64,000 nt of DNA from Thermotalea metallivorans (GCF_001562415.1 NZ_LOEE01000019.1:1-64000); one strand, 5' to 3'. Shown: positions 38,086 through 48,205, numbered from the stretch's first letter. The notes: generated by a model not told the origin, from the letters alone. Translations and numbers: made by a program.

Positions 38086-39975
38086 ATATAAAACTCTCTT
38101 GTCTCCTACCCGTTTTGTGATTTTATTTTGATCAAAATTCTCCAGCAGCGGCAGCGCATATTTTCTCGTAGTATTTATACAATCCCTAAATTGGGATAGG
38201 GTCATCTCCCCATGTTCTTGAATATAATTTTTGACAATTTCAATAGCCTTATGATAATGCTCCGCATGAATGACAATTTCCTCGTCCAGTTTCATCAATC
38301 GGTTCATTTCCACAAGGGCATGAAAAACTCGCCTGAATTCCTTTTCATTCTTTCCTTTTTTGATAACCTCTTCCGGAGATGGAGGGGTATATCCTCCTTC
38401 GCGATATATCCTATCAATTTCTTCCTTTATCTTTTTTTGTTCCGGTGTATAGTAGATCTCAAAATTTTTCAAAGCTACATAGTTATTTTCCAGCCTTATC
38501 ACCTGGTTGTTTTCAAAATATTCCAAAAAGCTGTCGTAAAGCCTTCCTTTCCCTTGGGGCATCACTTTATTTCTTAATTCTTCCTTTAGCATCCCAATTT
38601 TGAGGGGATTCCTTTGATGATATTCATTTAAAATCCTGATCATTTCCTCTTCAATTTTTTCCAAATAAGACCGATGGGTAATATGATTGGCAAACCTTAT
38701 CACGCTGCCTTCTTTGATAAGTTTTTCGATGATATCATCGATCATACTTTCCGCCAAACCTGTTTGGGCAGCAAAAAACCTTGCAGTTTGAAATTTATCT
38801 CCATGCTGCTTGATGATTTTATCTATAATCTCTTCCGGATTACCTTCTTCTTTAATTTTTAGTTCCTCAATGGTATCCTCTTTGAATCTTTTATGTTTCC
38901 GTGGATTGGGTTCTAAAATGATACCACCGCCTATGGTTTCCATTGGTGAATAATATCTCACCACAAAATGGTCTCCCCTTTTGGCCACCGTATTTTCTTC
39001 CAGCCGCAATTGAGCGTAACAAGATTCTCCCGGCTGCAGTTCTTCTCGATCTAACAGTACAATTCTACAGAAAATTTCACTGGTTCCATGATGAAATCGT
39101 AATCTGTCCCTGTTTCTTAGAGGCCGGCTGGCATTTTCCAACAAGTTTAATTTGATGTCCATCATCATGGTAGGTTTCATGGAATTCTTTTCTGCCAGTA
39201 CATTTCCCCGCTCTATCTCTTCTACCTTTATGCCCGCCAAATTTACAGCCACCCTCTGCCCGGCATAGGATTCATTTACTTTTTCCCCATGCACTTGAAT
39301 TGACCTTACTTTGGCCTGAATATCCTGAGGATAAATCGTAATGACGGTATCCTCCTTGAGAATTCCTTCTATTTGTGTCCCTGTTACAACCGTTCCAAAC
39401 CCTGGCAAAGTAAATACCCTATCCATCGGCAATCGAAAAGGAATATGCAAATCCTTTTCCTCAGTCTCCTCTGTCATTTGATCAATATGGTGAATCAAAT
39501 CATCCAAACCTGTTCCTTTTGTAGAAGATACCGCCACCATGGGTGCCGTTTCAAGAAATGTTCCCTTGACCCTCTGCTTTATCTCATCCTTTACGAGATC
39601 CAGCCATTCTTCATCTACTTTATCAATTTTGGTGAGTACAATGATCCCTTTTTTTACTTCCAAAATCGATAATATGTCTAAATGTTCCTGGGTCTGGGGC
39701 ATAAATCCTTCATCGGCTGCAATGACAAGAAGCACAATATCAATGCCCCCAACCCCTGCAAGCATATTCTTAATAAATCTTTCATGACCAGGTACATCAA
39801 TAATACCTGCCCGCCTCCCGCTGGGGAGATCAAAATGGGCAAATCCTAATTCTATAGTAATTCCCCGTTTTTTTTCCTCCTTCAAACGGTCCGTATCCGT
39901 ACCGGTCAGAGCTTTAATGAGTGTGGTCTTGCCATGATCAATATGTCCTGATGTTCCTATAATAACGTTTTTCAA
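38083..39975 (-). CDS. selB: Selenocysteine-specific elongation factor SelB
   Basis: A GTPase that delivers Sec-tRNA to UGA codons marked by a SECIS hairpin. GTP-binding motifs are [17 protein letters not shown] and TKID at the N terminus. EF-Tu-like domains 2-3 follow. Winged-helix domains in the C-terminal third (about 380-630) bind SECIS RNA. The start is TTG 39975, ahead of [14 protein letters not shown], with AAAGGAG upstream. The longer reading to 40038 runs into selA and is not family-like. It lies 13 bases behind selA. Confidence 0.96.
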   Translation of the reverse strand: MKNVIIGTSGHIDHGKTTLIKALTGTDTDRLKEEKKRGITIELGFAHFDLPSGRRAGIIDVPGHERFIKNMLAGVGGIDIVLLVIAADEGFMPQTQEHLDILSILEVKKGIIVLTKIDKVDEEWLDLVKDEIKQRVKGTFLETAPMVAVSSTKGTGLDDLIHHIDQMTEETEEKDLHIPFRLPMDRVFTLPGFGTVVTGTQIEGILKEDTVITIYPQDIQAKVRSIQVHGEKVNESYAGQRVAVNLAGIKVEEIERGNVLAEKNSMKPTMMMDIKLNLLENASRPLRNRDRLRFHHGTSEIFCRIVLLDREELQPGESCYAQLRLEENTVAKRGDHFVVRYYSPMETIGGGIILEPNPRKHKRFKEDTIEELKIKEEGNPEEIIDKIIKQHGDKFQTARFFAAQTGLAESMIDDIIEKLIKEGSVIRFANHITHRSYLEKIEEEMIRILNEYHQRNPLKIGMLKEELRNKVMPQGKGRLYDSFLEYFENNQVIRLENNYVALKNFEIYYTPEQKKIKEEIDRIYREGGYTPPSPEEVIKKGKNEKEFRRVFHALVEMNRLMKLDEEIVIHAEHYHKAIEIVKNYIQEHGEMTLSQFRDCINTTRKYALPLLENFDQNKITKRVGDKRVLY

Positions 39976-39988
39976 TGTGATCTCTCCT

Positions 39989-41401
39989 TTAAAAATCCGT
40001 AAATTCCCTGAATGCTTCCGCAATAATGTCAAATTCATTTTCCTTAATCGTCCGCACGTCCAAAATCAACTGTTCTTCCTGTATACGGGCAATAATGGGA
40101 ATTTTATATTCTCGCAGCATTTTTTCCAACTGGTTGACAGAAAATGTACAGGATTTTATCTGGATCAATACGGTGGGAAGTTCCGCCAAAGGCATAGACC
40201 CTCCTCCTACTTGGGAAAACCCCTTCTGTTTCTCAACTGTAAAGGATGGACTGATTTTTTCAGTCAACAGACGATATAATCCCTCTGCCTTTTTCTCTAT
40301 TTCTTCCTTTTGCATTGTCAGCATGTGCAGTGTGGGAATCTTCTTGATAGCTTCTTGTTCATCCAAATAGAGTCTTAGGGTGGCCTCCAAGGCCGCCAAG
40401 GTCATTTTATCCACGCGGAAGGCCCTTGTCATGGGATTTTTCTTCATCAAATCTATATACTTCTTCTTTCCTACAATAATTCCCGCCTGGGGTCCCCCAA
40501 GCAGTTTGTCACCGCTAAAAGTTACGATGTCCGCCCCTGCCTCAATGCTTTCCTGCACCGTGGGTTCCTTCACAAATCCATATTTTGAAAAATCAATCAA
40601 TGTGCCGCTGCCTATATCTTCAATGACAGGAATATTATACTTCTTCCCCAATTGGACCAAATCCTTCAAATTTACCTCTTCGGTAAAGCCTAATATTTTG
40701 TAATTGCTGGTATGCACCTTCAGCAAAGCAGCGGTTTCTTCGCCAATGGCTCTTTCATAATCAAAATCATGGGTCTTATTGGTAGTTCCTACTTCCTTTA
40801 GTTTTGCACCACTTTGTTCCATTACCTCAGGTACCCTGAAGGATCCCCCGATCTCTACCAATTGACCTCTTGAAACAATTACTTCCTTATTCTTCGCAAT
40901 CGTCCCTAGAACCAGCATCACAGCAGCGGCATTGTTATTGACAACAAGGGCACTTTCTGCTCCCGTTAATTTTGTGACTACTTCTTCCACATGGATATAC
41001 CGGGAACCTCTTTTTCCCGTCTTGATATCAATTTCCAAGGTGGAATAATTGCTAGCAACGTTCCAAACTTCCTCTTTAATTGCATCACTCAACAAAGCCC
41101 TGCCTAAGTTTGTATGGAGTACCACTCCCGTTGCATTAATAGCTTTCGTCAGGCTCATTCTGTTTTTTGCCGTTACATCATACAAAATTCTACGAATCAA
41201 TTCCTCATCATCTATGGAAAATTTCTCGATCTCCCCATCAGGCAGTTGGACGATCTGCCTTCTGATGTCTTCAATATTTGCCCTAACAGCATCCAATACC
41301 AAAGTCCTCGGCACCTTTGTCAGCAAGATTTTTATCCTGTCTTCATTTAAAATGTCATCCACTTTTGGAATTTGCGTAAACAAGGCCTTCCTATCAGCCA
41401 T
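39989..41401 (-). CDS. selA: L-seryl-tRNA(Sec) selenium transferase
   Basis: A PLP enzyme converting Ser-tRNA(Sec) to Sec-tRNA(Sec) with selenophosphate. About 470 residues. Family marks include NATGVVLHTNLGRALL, NNNAAAVML, SRGQLVEIGGSFR and the PLP-Lys region TFSGDKLLGGPQAG. ATG 41401 (MADRKALF) lies behind GAGGTG; a GTG at 41410 is less likely. In the selD-selA-selB run, a fragment of the repeat element and a terminator separate selD from selA. Confidence 0.96.
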   Translation of the reverse strand: MADRKALFTQIPKVDDILNEDRIKILLTKVPRTLVLDAVRANIEDIRRQIVQLPDGEIEKFSIDDEELIRRILYDVTAKNRMSLTKAINATGVVLHTNLGRALLSDAIKEEVWNVASNYSTLEIDIKTGKRGSRYIHVEEVVTKLTGAESALVVNNNAAAVMLVLGTIAKNKEVIVSRGQLVEIGGSFRVPEVMEQSGAKLKEVGTTNKTHDFDYERAIGEETAALLKVHTSNYKILGFTEEVNLKDLVQLGKKYNIPVIEDIGSGTLIDFSKYGFVKEPTVQESIEAGADIVTFSGDKLLGGPQAGIIVGKKKYIDLMKKNPMTRAFRVDKMTLAALEATLRLYLDEQEAIKKIPTLHMLTMQKEEIEKKAEGLYRLLTEKISPSFTVEKQKGFSQVGGGSMPLAELPTVLIQIKSCTFSVNQLEKMLREYKIPIIARIQEEQLILDVRTIKENEFDIIAEAFREFTDF

Positions 41402-41500
41402 TTTTTTCACCTCAGTTCAAAATCATTCATTGTACTATTCATTCTCGTCTTTAATCCCATAAAATTATACCATATTCTGCTTGCTACAGTACAAAAATAA

Positions 41501-41520
41501 TACACTCCCATAGGAGTGTA
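41501..41520 (-). terminator. Terminator hairpin behind selD
   Basis: A TACACTCC/GGAGTGTA stem with a 4-base loop, followed on the minus strand by TTATTTTTG. It lies four bases from the element fragment at 41525-41559. Confidence 0.8.
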
Positions 41521-41524
41521 ATAG

Positions 41525-41559
41525 CTTGTAGACAAACCCTTGAGATTTGGCTTCCTGCC
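41525..41559. repeat. Solo end of the dispersed palindromic element, copy 4
   Basis: 35 bases starting CTTGTAGACAAACCCTTGAG match the CTTGTAGAC end of the full copies (as reverse complement of 62976-63009), but the rest of the element is absent. Orientation is opposite to the other three. Again the end lies next to a terminator hairpin. Confidence 0.85.
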
Positions 41560-41586
41560 TAAAACATTTGTAAAAAGAGTTCTTGG

Positions 41587-42633
41587 TTATTGTATGTATA
41601 TGGTTTTTTCTCCTTTTTCAATTACTTCCCCTACAACGGCATATTCCACCGTTAGATTTTCTTCATAAAAAGCTAATAAGGGCTCCGCTTTCCTTCTATC
41701 CAATGAAATGAACAGCCCCCCCGACGTTTGCGGATCAAATAGAATATCCTGCATATGCAATGGTACAGTATCATAAAACTCGATCTGATCCTTTAAATAT
41801 TTTTTATTTGCATAGGCTCCTGCAGGAATCAATCCCATTTTTGCATACTCGATGGTCTTTTCCATCATAGGGATTTTCCCGGAATCTATCACAAAGCTTA
41901 CATCACTGGCCTTTGCCATTTCGTAGGCATGTCCTAAAAATCCAAATCCGGTAATATCGGTACAGGCATTGACACCTACAAAGTGCATGCCTTTGGCTGC
42001 CACATCATTCAGTGTGGCCATTACCTTCATTACTCTTTCCATCGGAACACCCGATAACATTCCGGCTTTGAAAGCCGTATTCAAAATCCCCGTTCCCAAG
42101 GGCTTTGTCAATATCAGTACATCCCCGGGTTTTGCGGAAGCATTGGTCACCACTCTTTCTGGATGAACCAGTCCGGTGACCGAAAGACCATATTTCGGTT
42201 CATTATCCTCCACAGTATGTCCTCCCACCAACAATGCTCCTGCTTCCCGCACTTTATCTGCCCCACCTTTTAAAATCTCTGTTAAAATGTTCAAGGATAG
42301 GCAATTGGGAAAACAAACAATATTCATTGCCAGTAAGGGTTGTCCTCCCATGGCATAGACATCACTCAGGGAGTTGGCTGCGGCAATCTGCCCATACATA
42401 TACGGATCATCCACGATTGGCGTAAAAAAATCAAGGGTTTGTATAATGGCCGTCTCTTCATTGAGTTTATATACAGCAGCATCATCAGAAGTATCTAAAC
42501 CTACCAGTAATCGGTCACTTTCAATTTTAGGCAAATGACACAGAACCTGTGCCAAGGTCTCGGGACCAATTTTTGCTGCTCACCCGGAACTTGCCGTCAT
42601 TTCCGTAAGCCTTTTGTGTACCTTCTCTGACAC
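41587..42633 (-). CDS. selD: Selenophosphate synthase (selenocysteine-containing)
   Basis: Makes selenophosphate from selenide and ATP. The correct reading starts at GTG 42633 (GGGGGG upstream) and gives 348 residues: MSEKVHKRLTEMTASSG, then Sec18 at an in-frame TGA (42582-42580), then AAKIGPETLAQVLCH. Without Sec decoding the gene would appear to start at 42555 and lose its active site. The Sec18/Cys position, the following Lys and LLVGGHTVEDNEPKYG are conserved in the family. Just after the TGA, GGTC-CCGA-GACC can form a small hairpin that may act as the SECIS. selB, selA and tRNA-Sec nearby support recoding. Confidence 0.95.
42580..42582 (-). other. Recoded UGA (Sec18) in selD
   Basis: The TGA lies in frame between TCCGGG and GCAGCAAAA, in the SelD active-site motif SSG-U-AAK. 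Translation continues in the same frame to the normal SelD C terminus. Confidence 0.93.
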
Positions 42634-42695
42634 TTTTCATCACCCCCCTCTGTCTTAGTTTAGCATAGTTGGGCCAAAAGGGCAAATCCATCCAT

Positions 42696-43328
42696 TTATT
42701 GGGTTGTGATACAGTCTTTTATCCCTTCATACTTTTTCTCCCCAATACCCGATACCTTCATGATATCTTTTATTTCTTTAAAATTTCCATTTTCTTGACG
42801 GTACTGCACAATCCTTTCCGCCAAAACTTTTCCAATCCCGTTTAAGGTTTCCAACTCTGCAACAGAAGCCGTATTGATGTTGATCTTCCCTTTCTTCTGT
42901 ACAGGCATTGCAGTATCTTGATTCATGTTTTTGTTTCCCTGCTCCATCATATTTTCTCCAATCTTTGGAATATATACTTGCTCCCCATCTGTCACGATTC
43001 TCGCCAAATTGATTTGCCTGCGATCTGCCGTATCCAGCAATCCCCCCGCAGCCTTGACGGCATCGATCACCCTTGCCCCGTCTTTCAAACTTACAACACC
43101 TGGCTGAAAAACCTCTCCACAGACATCCACCATGATTATTTTTTCCTCTTGTTCATGGTTTGTTTCCTTATCTGCCTGTTCATCCGTTATCTTCCGATGA
43201 CTGTCTTCCTTATATACTGTAATTTGCGGTTCTTTCCAATGAGAAGTCAAATATTGGCTGCCAATCAATAAAAGCAACATCAATATCACGGCGACGCTCA
43301 AAATTTTTTCCCTTTTTGTAAATTCCAC
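42696..43328 (-). CDS. comEA: ComEA-family DNA-binding protein
   Basis: 210 residues: one N-terminal membrane helix (about 8-26), an SLBB domain (about 65-120, VDVCGEVFQPGVVSLKDG) and a C-terminal helix-hairpin-helix domain (about 147-210, ININTASVAELETLNGIGKVLA) that binds DNA without sequence preference. In competent bacteria it receives DNA at the cell surface. Whether a full uptake system exists cannot be told here. It starts at GTG behind GGGGGG and is divergent from dacF. Confidence 0.95.
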   Translation of the reverse strand: MEFTKREKILSVAVILMLLLLIGSQYLTSHWKEPQITVYKEDSHRKITDEQADKETNHEQEEKIIMVDVCGEVFQPGVVSLKDGARVIDAVKAAGGLLDTADRRQINLARIVTDGEQVYIPKIGENMMEQGNKNMNQDTAMPVQKKGKININTASVAELETLNGIGKVLAERIVQYRQENGNFKEIKDIMKVSGIGEKKYEGIKDCITTQ

Positions 43329-43413
43329 AGTTTTCCCCCCAGTACTTTTTTATAACATTTCTATTTTCTTCCCATTTCTCCTTTCTTGATCTGCATTTTC
43401 TCTTTAAATTTCC

Positions 43414-43442
43414 TTAAGTTTTTTTGTTTTTTTTGTTATACT
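43414..43442 (+). promoter_or_regulatory. Putative promoter of dacF
   Basis: TTAAGT (43414-43419), 17-bp T-rich spacer, TATACT (43437-43442), 38 bases before the ATG. DacF homologues can also use forespore sigma factors, which I cannot tell apart here. Confidence 0.5.
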
Positions 43443-43480
43443 AATATAGTACATAAAAAAAGTTTTTACGGGGTGAACTG

Positions 43481-44848
43481 ATGAAAAAATTTCAGATTTT
43501 AAGTTTCGTTCTAGTTGCTGTAATCATAAATGCTATCTTAAATCCCTCTTTCGCTGTGGTGCCACCCCCAGAAATATCAGCTCCCAGCGGTATTTTGATC
43601 GATGCAGAAACCGGGGATGTTTTATATGAAAAAAATGCCCATGAACGCATGTATCCTGCCAGCACCACAAAAATCATGACTGCCATTCTTACCTTGGAAA
43701 ATGCAAAATTGCAGGATACGGTTGTGATTGATAAGGATACTCCTTTTACCGAAGGCAACAGAATCTATGCTATCGAAGGCGAAATTTTTACCGTAGAACA
43801 ACTTCTGTACGCTTTAATGGTGGAGTCTGCAAACGATGCTGCCGTCGCCTTGGCAAAACACATTTCCGGCTCCGTTGAGGAATTTGCCAAATTAATGAAT
43901 CAAAGAGCAAAAGAGCTGGGAGCAAAAAATACACATTTTGTGAACCCAAACGGACTGCCCGATCCCGAGCATGTAACGACAGCCTATGATTTGGCTATGA
44001 TTGCAAAGTATGCAATGACCCTGCCAAAATTCCCTGAAATTGCAAAGACCGTTCGGTATCAAATTCCTCCAACGAATAAACAGTCGGAAACCCGTTATTT
44101 GAAATCATCCAACCGTTTTTTATGGGGTGTTGGGGGAAGAAATAAAATAAATTACAGGGGCCAATGGATCGATATTAAATACGATATTGTGGAGGGAATC
44201 AAGACAGGATATACTGTACAAGCGCAACAGTGTCTTGTTACTTCTGCCCAGAAGGATGGTCATCGACTGATCAGTGTCATTTTGAAAGCCCAAGGCACAA
44301 ATATTTATGCGGATTCAAGAACACTCATCGACTATGGATTTGAAAATTTTCAGTTTGTCAAACTGGCTGATGCCGGGGTAAATGTCAAAACGGTTGCCAT
44401 TAAAGGTGGTCAGGAAAAAGTATTGAATTTGATTACCCAGAAAGCCCTATATAAGGCAGTGCCTATTCATGAAAAAATCTCCCCTGTGGACCAAATGATA
44501 AAAGTTGAAAAGGACCTTCGGGCGCCTATCCATCAGGGAGATGTTATAGGAAAAATTATCTACACCTCCGGTGAAAAAATACTTGGTGAAGTAAACTTAA
44601 TTGCCGAAACATCTGTGAAAGCCAGTGAAGGCATTGGGATGATCGTATTTCATGAAAAATCTAAGACAAAAACAGTGATACGGCTAATTTTATCCCTACT
44701 GTTCCTATATTTAGGATGGCGGACCTATGTTACCTGGCACCGAATACGCCGCAGAAAAAGCAAGGCCTTAAAGCATCCGGACATAATTCTTCCTTCTGTG
44801 CAGCCTGCCATAGGCGAAAGGAACCGATGGAAAAGCAAGAAAAAATAA
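43481..44848 (+). CDS. dacF: D-alanyl-D-alanine carboxypeptidase (PBP5 family)
   Basis: A penicillin-binding protein that trims the terminal D-Ala from peptidoglycan stems. 455 residues: signal peptide (about 1-25), serine peptidase domain with SxxK (ASTTK, about 61-65), SxN (SAN) and KTG (IKTGYT), a PBP5-like C-terminal beta domain, and a C-terminal membrane helix (about 400-418) with a basic tail. This arrangement fits DacF/DacB-type enzymes, some of them sporulation-specific. It is the only clear plus-strand protein gene in the window. GGGGTG precedes the ATG. Confidence 0.95.
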   Translation: MKKFQILSFVLVAVIINAILNPSFAVVPPPEISAPSGILIDAETGDVLYEKNAHERMYPASTTKIMTAILTLENAKLQDTVVIDKDTPFTEGNRIYAIEGEIFTVEQLLYALMVESANDAAVALAKHISGSVEEFAKLMNQRAKELGAKNTHFVNPNGLPDPEHVTTAYDLAMIAKYAMTLPKFPEIAKTVRYQIPPTNKQSETRYLKSSNRFLWGVGGRNKINYRGQWIDIKYDIVEGIKTGYTVQAQQCLVTSAQKDGHRLISVILKAQGTNIYADSRTLIDYGFENFQFVKLADAGVNVKTVAIKGGQEKVLNLITQKALYKAVPIHEKISPVDQMIKVEKDLRAPIHQGDVIGKIIYTSGEKILGEVNLIAETSVKASEGIGMIVFHEKSKTKTVIRLILSLLFLYLGWRTYVTWHRIRRRKSKALKHPDIILPSVQPAIGERNRWKSKKK

Positions 44849-44850
44849 TA

Positions 44851-44883
44851 AAGTCTTCCGTTGAAAGATTCGACGGAAGACTT
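44851..44883. terminator. Bidirectional terminator between dacF and the DUF1015 gene
   Basis: AAGTCTTCCGT pairs with ACGGAAGACTT around an 11-base loop. T-run TTTGTTTTTTT follows on the plus strand and a shorter TTATTATTTTTT on the minus strand, so it can serve both convergent genes. Confidence 0.9.
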
Positions 44884-44893
44884 TGTTTTTTTC

Positions 44894-46141
44894 TTAATAT
44901 AATCGATGTACAAACAATCCGCTTCTCAGCTTTGGCTCAAACCAAGTAGACTTGGGCGGCATTACTTCGCCTGCATCAGCAATAGAAATTAAATCATCAA
45001 TTGTCGTAGGATACATGGAGAAAGCAACAGTCATGTCTTGGGCTACCCTTTTTTCCAATTCTCCAAGTCCTCTGATTCCTCCCACAAAATCAATTCTCTT
45101 ATCGGTTCTAGGATTCTCGATTCCTAAAATCGGATGGAGAAGGTTCTTTTGGAGAATCGATACATCCAATCGATCCACAGGATCATTATCATCATAGGTG
45201 CCTTCCTTCGCTGTCAGTTTATACCATGTATCGTCTAAATACATTCCAAAAGTATGTTTTCTCTCTGGTTTGTATTGTCCTTCTCCTTCATAAACCTCTA
45301 CTGCAAATTTTTCTTTTACTTTATCTAAAAATTCTTCCTTGGTCAAACCATTGAGATCTTTTACTACCCTGTTATAATCCATGATGAAAAGATCTTCATC
45401 CGGGAAAATAACGGACATAAAGAAGTTAAATTCTTCATCCCCCGTATAGTTAGGATTTTCTTCCCTTCTCTTCAAGCCTACTTTTACGGAAGATGCAGAG
45501 CGGTGATGTCCATCGGCAATATATAGATAATCAATATCGGCAAAGATCTTTTGAATTTTATTTACCAAATCCTGATTGTCTATTACCCATACAATATGGG
45601 TAATGCCGTCATCGGTAGTAAAATTATATACAGGTTTGTGGAATTTAATCCAATCATTCACAATGGTATTGATTTCTTTATTGGCCTTATAGGTTAAGAA
45701 GATGGGCTCTGTATTGGCGTCACAATAATCAAAATTATTGATTCTGTCTACTTCTTTTTCCGGTCTTGTAAATTCATGTTTTTTAATAATATCGTTCATA
45801 TAATCATCAATGGAGGTACAACCTACGATACCCGTTTGTACCCTGCCATCCATGATTTGTCTGTAGATATAAAACATTGGCTGCGCATCTTGGAACAAAA
45901 TGCCGTCTTCAATCATTTTGTCCAAATTGCGTCGTGCCGTTTCATATACTTTCGGATCATAGGCATCCACCGAATCATCTAGATCGATTTCTGATCTGCC
46001 AACATGTAAAAAACTATAGGGATTGCCCTTTGCCATTTCTTTTGCTTCTTCTCTGTTCATTACGTCGTAAGGAAGAGATGCTACTTTATCTGCTAATTCT
46101 GGTTGAGGTCTGATACCTTTAAAAGGTCTAACAACTGCCAT
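44894..46141 (-). CDS. DUF1015 family protein
   Basis: 415 residues of the DUF1015/COG4198 family: it starts AVVRPFKGIRPQPELADKVASLPYDVMNREEA and includes YIADGHHRSASSVK, both strong family marks. The biochemical role is not established as far as I know. It follows serA by 11 bases and the aminotransferase gene before that, so a function in serine or amino-acid metabolism is inferred from context. AGGAGGATG precedes the ATG. Confidence 0.92.
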   Translation of the reverse strand: MAVVRPFKGIRPQPELADKVASLPYDVMNREEAKEMAKGNPYSFLHVGRSEIDLDDSVDAYDPKVYETARRNLDKMIEDGILFQDAQPMFYIYRQIMDGRVQTGIVGCTSIDDYMNDIIKKHEFTRPEKEVDRINNFDYCDANTEPIFLTYKANKEINTIVNDWIKFHKPVYNFTTDDGITHIVWVIDNQDLVNKIQKIFADIDYLYIADGHHRSASSVKVGLKRREENPNYTGDEEFNFFMSVIFPDEDLFIMDYNRVVKDLNGLTKEEFLDKVKEKFAVEVYEGEGQYKPERKHTFGMYLDDTWYKLTAKEGTYDDNDPVDRLDVSILQKNLLHPILGIENPRTDKRIDFVGGIRGLGELEKRVAQDMTVAFSMYPTTIDDLISIADAGEVMPPKSTWFEPKLRSGLFVHRLY

Positions 46142-46152
46142 ATTTCATCCTC

Positions 46153-47064
46153 CTAGTTAAAAAAATTTGTAATAATCTCAACAATTTCTTCTCCTATTCG
46201 TGTCTGGGCTTCTACTGTTGATGCGCCGATATGAGGCGTTAGAGACACTTTGTCATGGGTATAGAGGGTTTCATTTTTTGTAGGCTCTTCTTCAAAAACG
46301 TCAATGGCAGCTGCAGCAACTTTTCCTGAATCTAATGCTTCAATCAATGCTTTTTCGCACACAACGCCACCCCTAGCCGTATTGATCAAGTAAACGCCGT
46401 CCTTCATCAATGCAAATTGTTCTTTTCCTATCACCGGCGCCCCGTTGGCCCCTGCAGGAATATGCAAGGATATGAAATCGGCCTTTGCCAACAGTTCATG
46501 GAAGGGTACATAGGTATACTCGTCGTATCCTTCTACTTTTCCTGTCCTATTAGTATAAATTACATGCATTCCCAGAGCCTTTGCCCTTTTGGCTGTCTCT
46601 CTGGCGATTCTTCCAAAGCCGATGAGGCCAAGGGTTTTTCCTGCCAGTTCAATTCCTTCATATTGTTTTTTGTTCCATTTTCCTTGTCTCATGGTTACAT
46701 TGGCGATATGGATATGTCTAGCAATGGCGAACATATGACCTATGGCAAGTTCTGCCACAGATGCGCTGCTTGCCATGGGCGTATTCATTACCTTTATGCC
46801 ATTTTCCTCTGCATAATCCACATCAATATTGTCTACCCCTACACCACCACGGATAATTAGTTTTAATTGTTTTGTCTCTAATGCAGCATCAATTATCGGT
46901 TTTCTTACTTTTGTTGCGGAACGAACCACAATTGCATCAAATTCTTTCACTTTTTCCTTTAACACTTCCGGCTCATAGAATTCTTCTACAACCTCAAAAC
47001 CGGCATTTTTTAATGCCGCAACAGCGCTTTGTTCCATTCCGTCCGTAACCAAAATTCTTTTCAT
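46153..47064 (-). CDS. serA: D-3-phosphoglycerate dehydrogenase (short form)
   Basis: 303 residues, an NAD-dependent 2-hydroxyacid dehydrogenase. The nucleotide-binding motif is LGLIGFGRIARETA. Active-site residues are seen in RGGVGVDNID (Arg), NTARGGVVCEKAL and LTPHIGAST (His). It lacks the C-terminal ACT domain used for serine feedback in longer SerA proteins. Its place between a class V aminotransferase and DUF1015 supports the serine pathway over other hydroxyacid substrates. Confidence 0.88.
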   Translation of the reverse strand: MKRILVTDGMEQSAVAALKNAGFEVVEEFYEPEVLKEKVKEFDAIVVRSATKVRKPIIDAALETKQLKLIIRGGVGVDNIDVDYAEENGIKVMNTPMASSASVAELAIGHMFAIARHIHIANVTMRQGKWNKKQYEGIELAGKTLGLIGFGRIARETAKRAKALGMHVIYTNRTGKVEGYDEYTYVPFHELLAKADFISLHIPAGANGAPVIGKEQFALMKDGVYLINTARGGVVCEKALIEALDSGKVAAAAIDVFEEEPTKNETLYTHDKVSLTPHIGASTVEAQTRIGEEIVEIITNFFN

Positions 47065-47078
47065 AATCTATGCCTCCA

Positions 47079-48152
47079 TTATAAACCTAAGATTTCATCG
47101 ATGATAGATAATAATGTTTTGATTTCATCCAAGGTAGTTTCAGCCATATGGGCAATTCTGAATGTCTTTTCTTTCAAGTCTCCATATCCATTGGAAATCA
47201 TATAGCCACGCTTGCCCAATTCCTTATTCAAATCTCCTACATTAATTTCCCTTGTATTTTTCACCGTGGTTAATGTATTGGATGCATACTTTTCATCAGA
47301 TGCAAACATTTCAAATTTTTCTTTTGCCCAAGCACGAACATATTTTGCCATTTCAAGATGACGGGCAAAACGATTTTCAAGTCCTTCAGCCAATATCTTA
47401 TCTAACTGATAATCTAATGCAAACATATGGGGCAGGGAAGGTGTTGAAGGATATTGATGATCTTTCTTTTCTATGTAGTTATACAAATCTAACAGGTCAA
47501 AATATAATCCCCTATTTTCTACTTGTTTTGCAGCTTCAATGGCTTTAGGTGAAAATGAGCAAATGGCCATTCCCGGAGGCAATCCTAAACATTTTTGGGT
47601 GGATGTAATGCAGATGTCTACCCCAAGCTTGTCCACCTCAATTTTTGTTCCTCCCAGTGAGCTTACGGTATCTAAACAAAATACTACTTCAGGATATTTT
47701 TTTATTACTTCAGCAATTTCTTCAACGGGGTTCATAATACCTGTGGATGTTTCATTATGCGTAATGGTCACTAAGTCGTATTTTCCGGTAGATAAAGCCT
47801 CTTCCACCATCTCAGGGGTTGTCGGATGTCCTAATTCTGAAGAGAATTTATCAGCCGGGACCCCATTGGACGTAGCCATCTTATACCATCTGTCTCCAAA
47901 TGCTCCTACGGAAAATACAGCCGCCCTCTTTCTTGTGCAAGAACGGATGGCTCCCTCCATCAATCCGCTTCCTGAAGAAGTAGACAACAGGATAGCGTTT
48001 TCCGTGTACATAACTTTGCGCATTTTTTCAGTGATACTTCTCTGCAGCGCAGAGGCATCTTTTGTACGATGTCCTATCATCGGTGTTGCCAACTTCTGCA
48101 ATACATCCTCAGCAACATCTACTGGTCCTGGAATAAACAATCTTTTGTGCAT
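47079..48152 (-). CDS. Class V PLP aminotransferase (serine/phosphoserine pathway)
   Basis: 357 residues of the serine-pyruvate/alanine-glyoxylate aminotransferase family: PGPVDVAEDVL at the N terminus, the PLP phosphate-binding LSTSSGSGLMEGAIR, FCLDTVSSLGG and the PLP-Lys motif TSTQKCLGLPPG. Together with serA it probably acts as the phosphoserine aminotransferase of an alternative serine route. First gene of the operon, with promoter and an inverted repeat in the leader. AGGAGG precedes the ATG. Confidence 0.9.
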   Translation of the reverse strand: MHKRLFIPGPVDVAEDVLQKLATPMIGHRTKDASALQRSITEKMRKVMYTENAILLSTSSGSGLMEGAIRSCTRKRAAVFSVGAFGDRWYKMATSNGVPADKFSSELGHPTTPEMVEEALSTGKYDLVTITHNETSTGIMNPVEEIAEVIKKYPEVVFCLDTVSSLGGTKIEVDKLGVDICITSTQKCLGLPPGMAICSFSPKAIEAAKQVENRGLYFDLLDLYNYIEKKDHQYPSTPSLPHMFALDYQLDKILAEGLENRFARHLEMAKYVRAWAKEKFEMFASDEKYASNTLTTVKNTREINVGDLNKELGKRGYMISNGYGDLKEKTFRIAHMAETTLDEIKTLLSIIDEILGL

Positions 48153-48184
48153 AGCATAACCTCCTATATTTACAATTTATTTTC

Positions 48185-48205
48185 ATAGAGATGGATCATC
48201 TCTAT
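48185..48205. promoter_or_regulatory. Perfect 9-bp inverted repeat in the serine operon leader
   Basis: ATAGAGATG-GAT-CATCTCTAT, arms identical, 3-base centre. It lies between the promoter (48228-48256) and the first gene. It could be an operator or a leader hairpin. No T-run follows it, so it is not a terminator. Confidence 0.6.

Noticed and set aside
38083-40038. Extended N terminus of SelB from 40038
   Set aside because: It would overlap selA and adds residues not seen in SelB. The TTG at 39975 has a good ribosome site and starts the family-like sequence.
44716-44949. Plus-strand 77-residue ORF overlapping the dacF end
   Set aside because: It lies within dacF, its terminator and the end of the convergent DUF1015 gene, and has no recognisable pattern.
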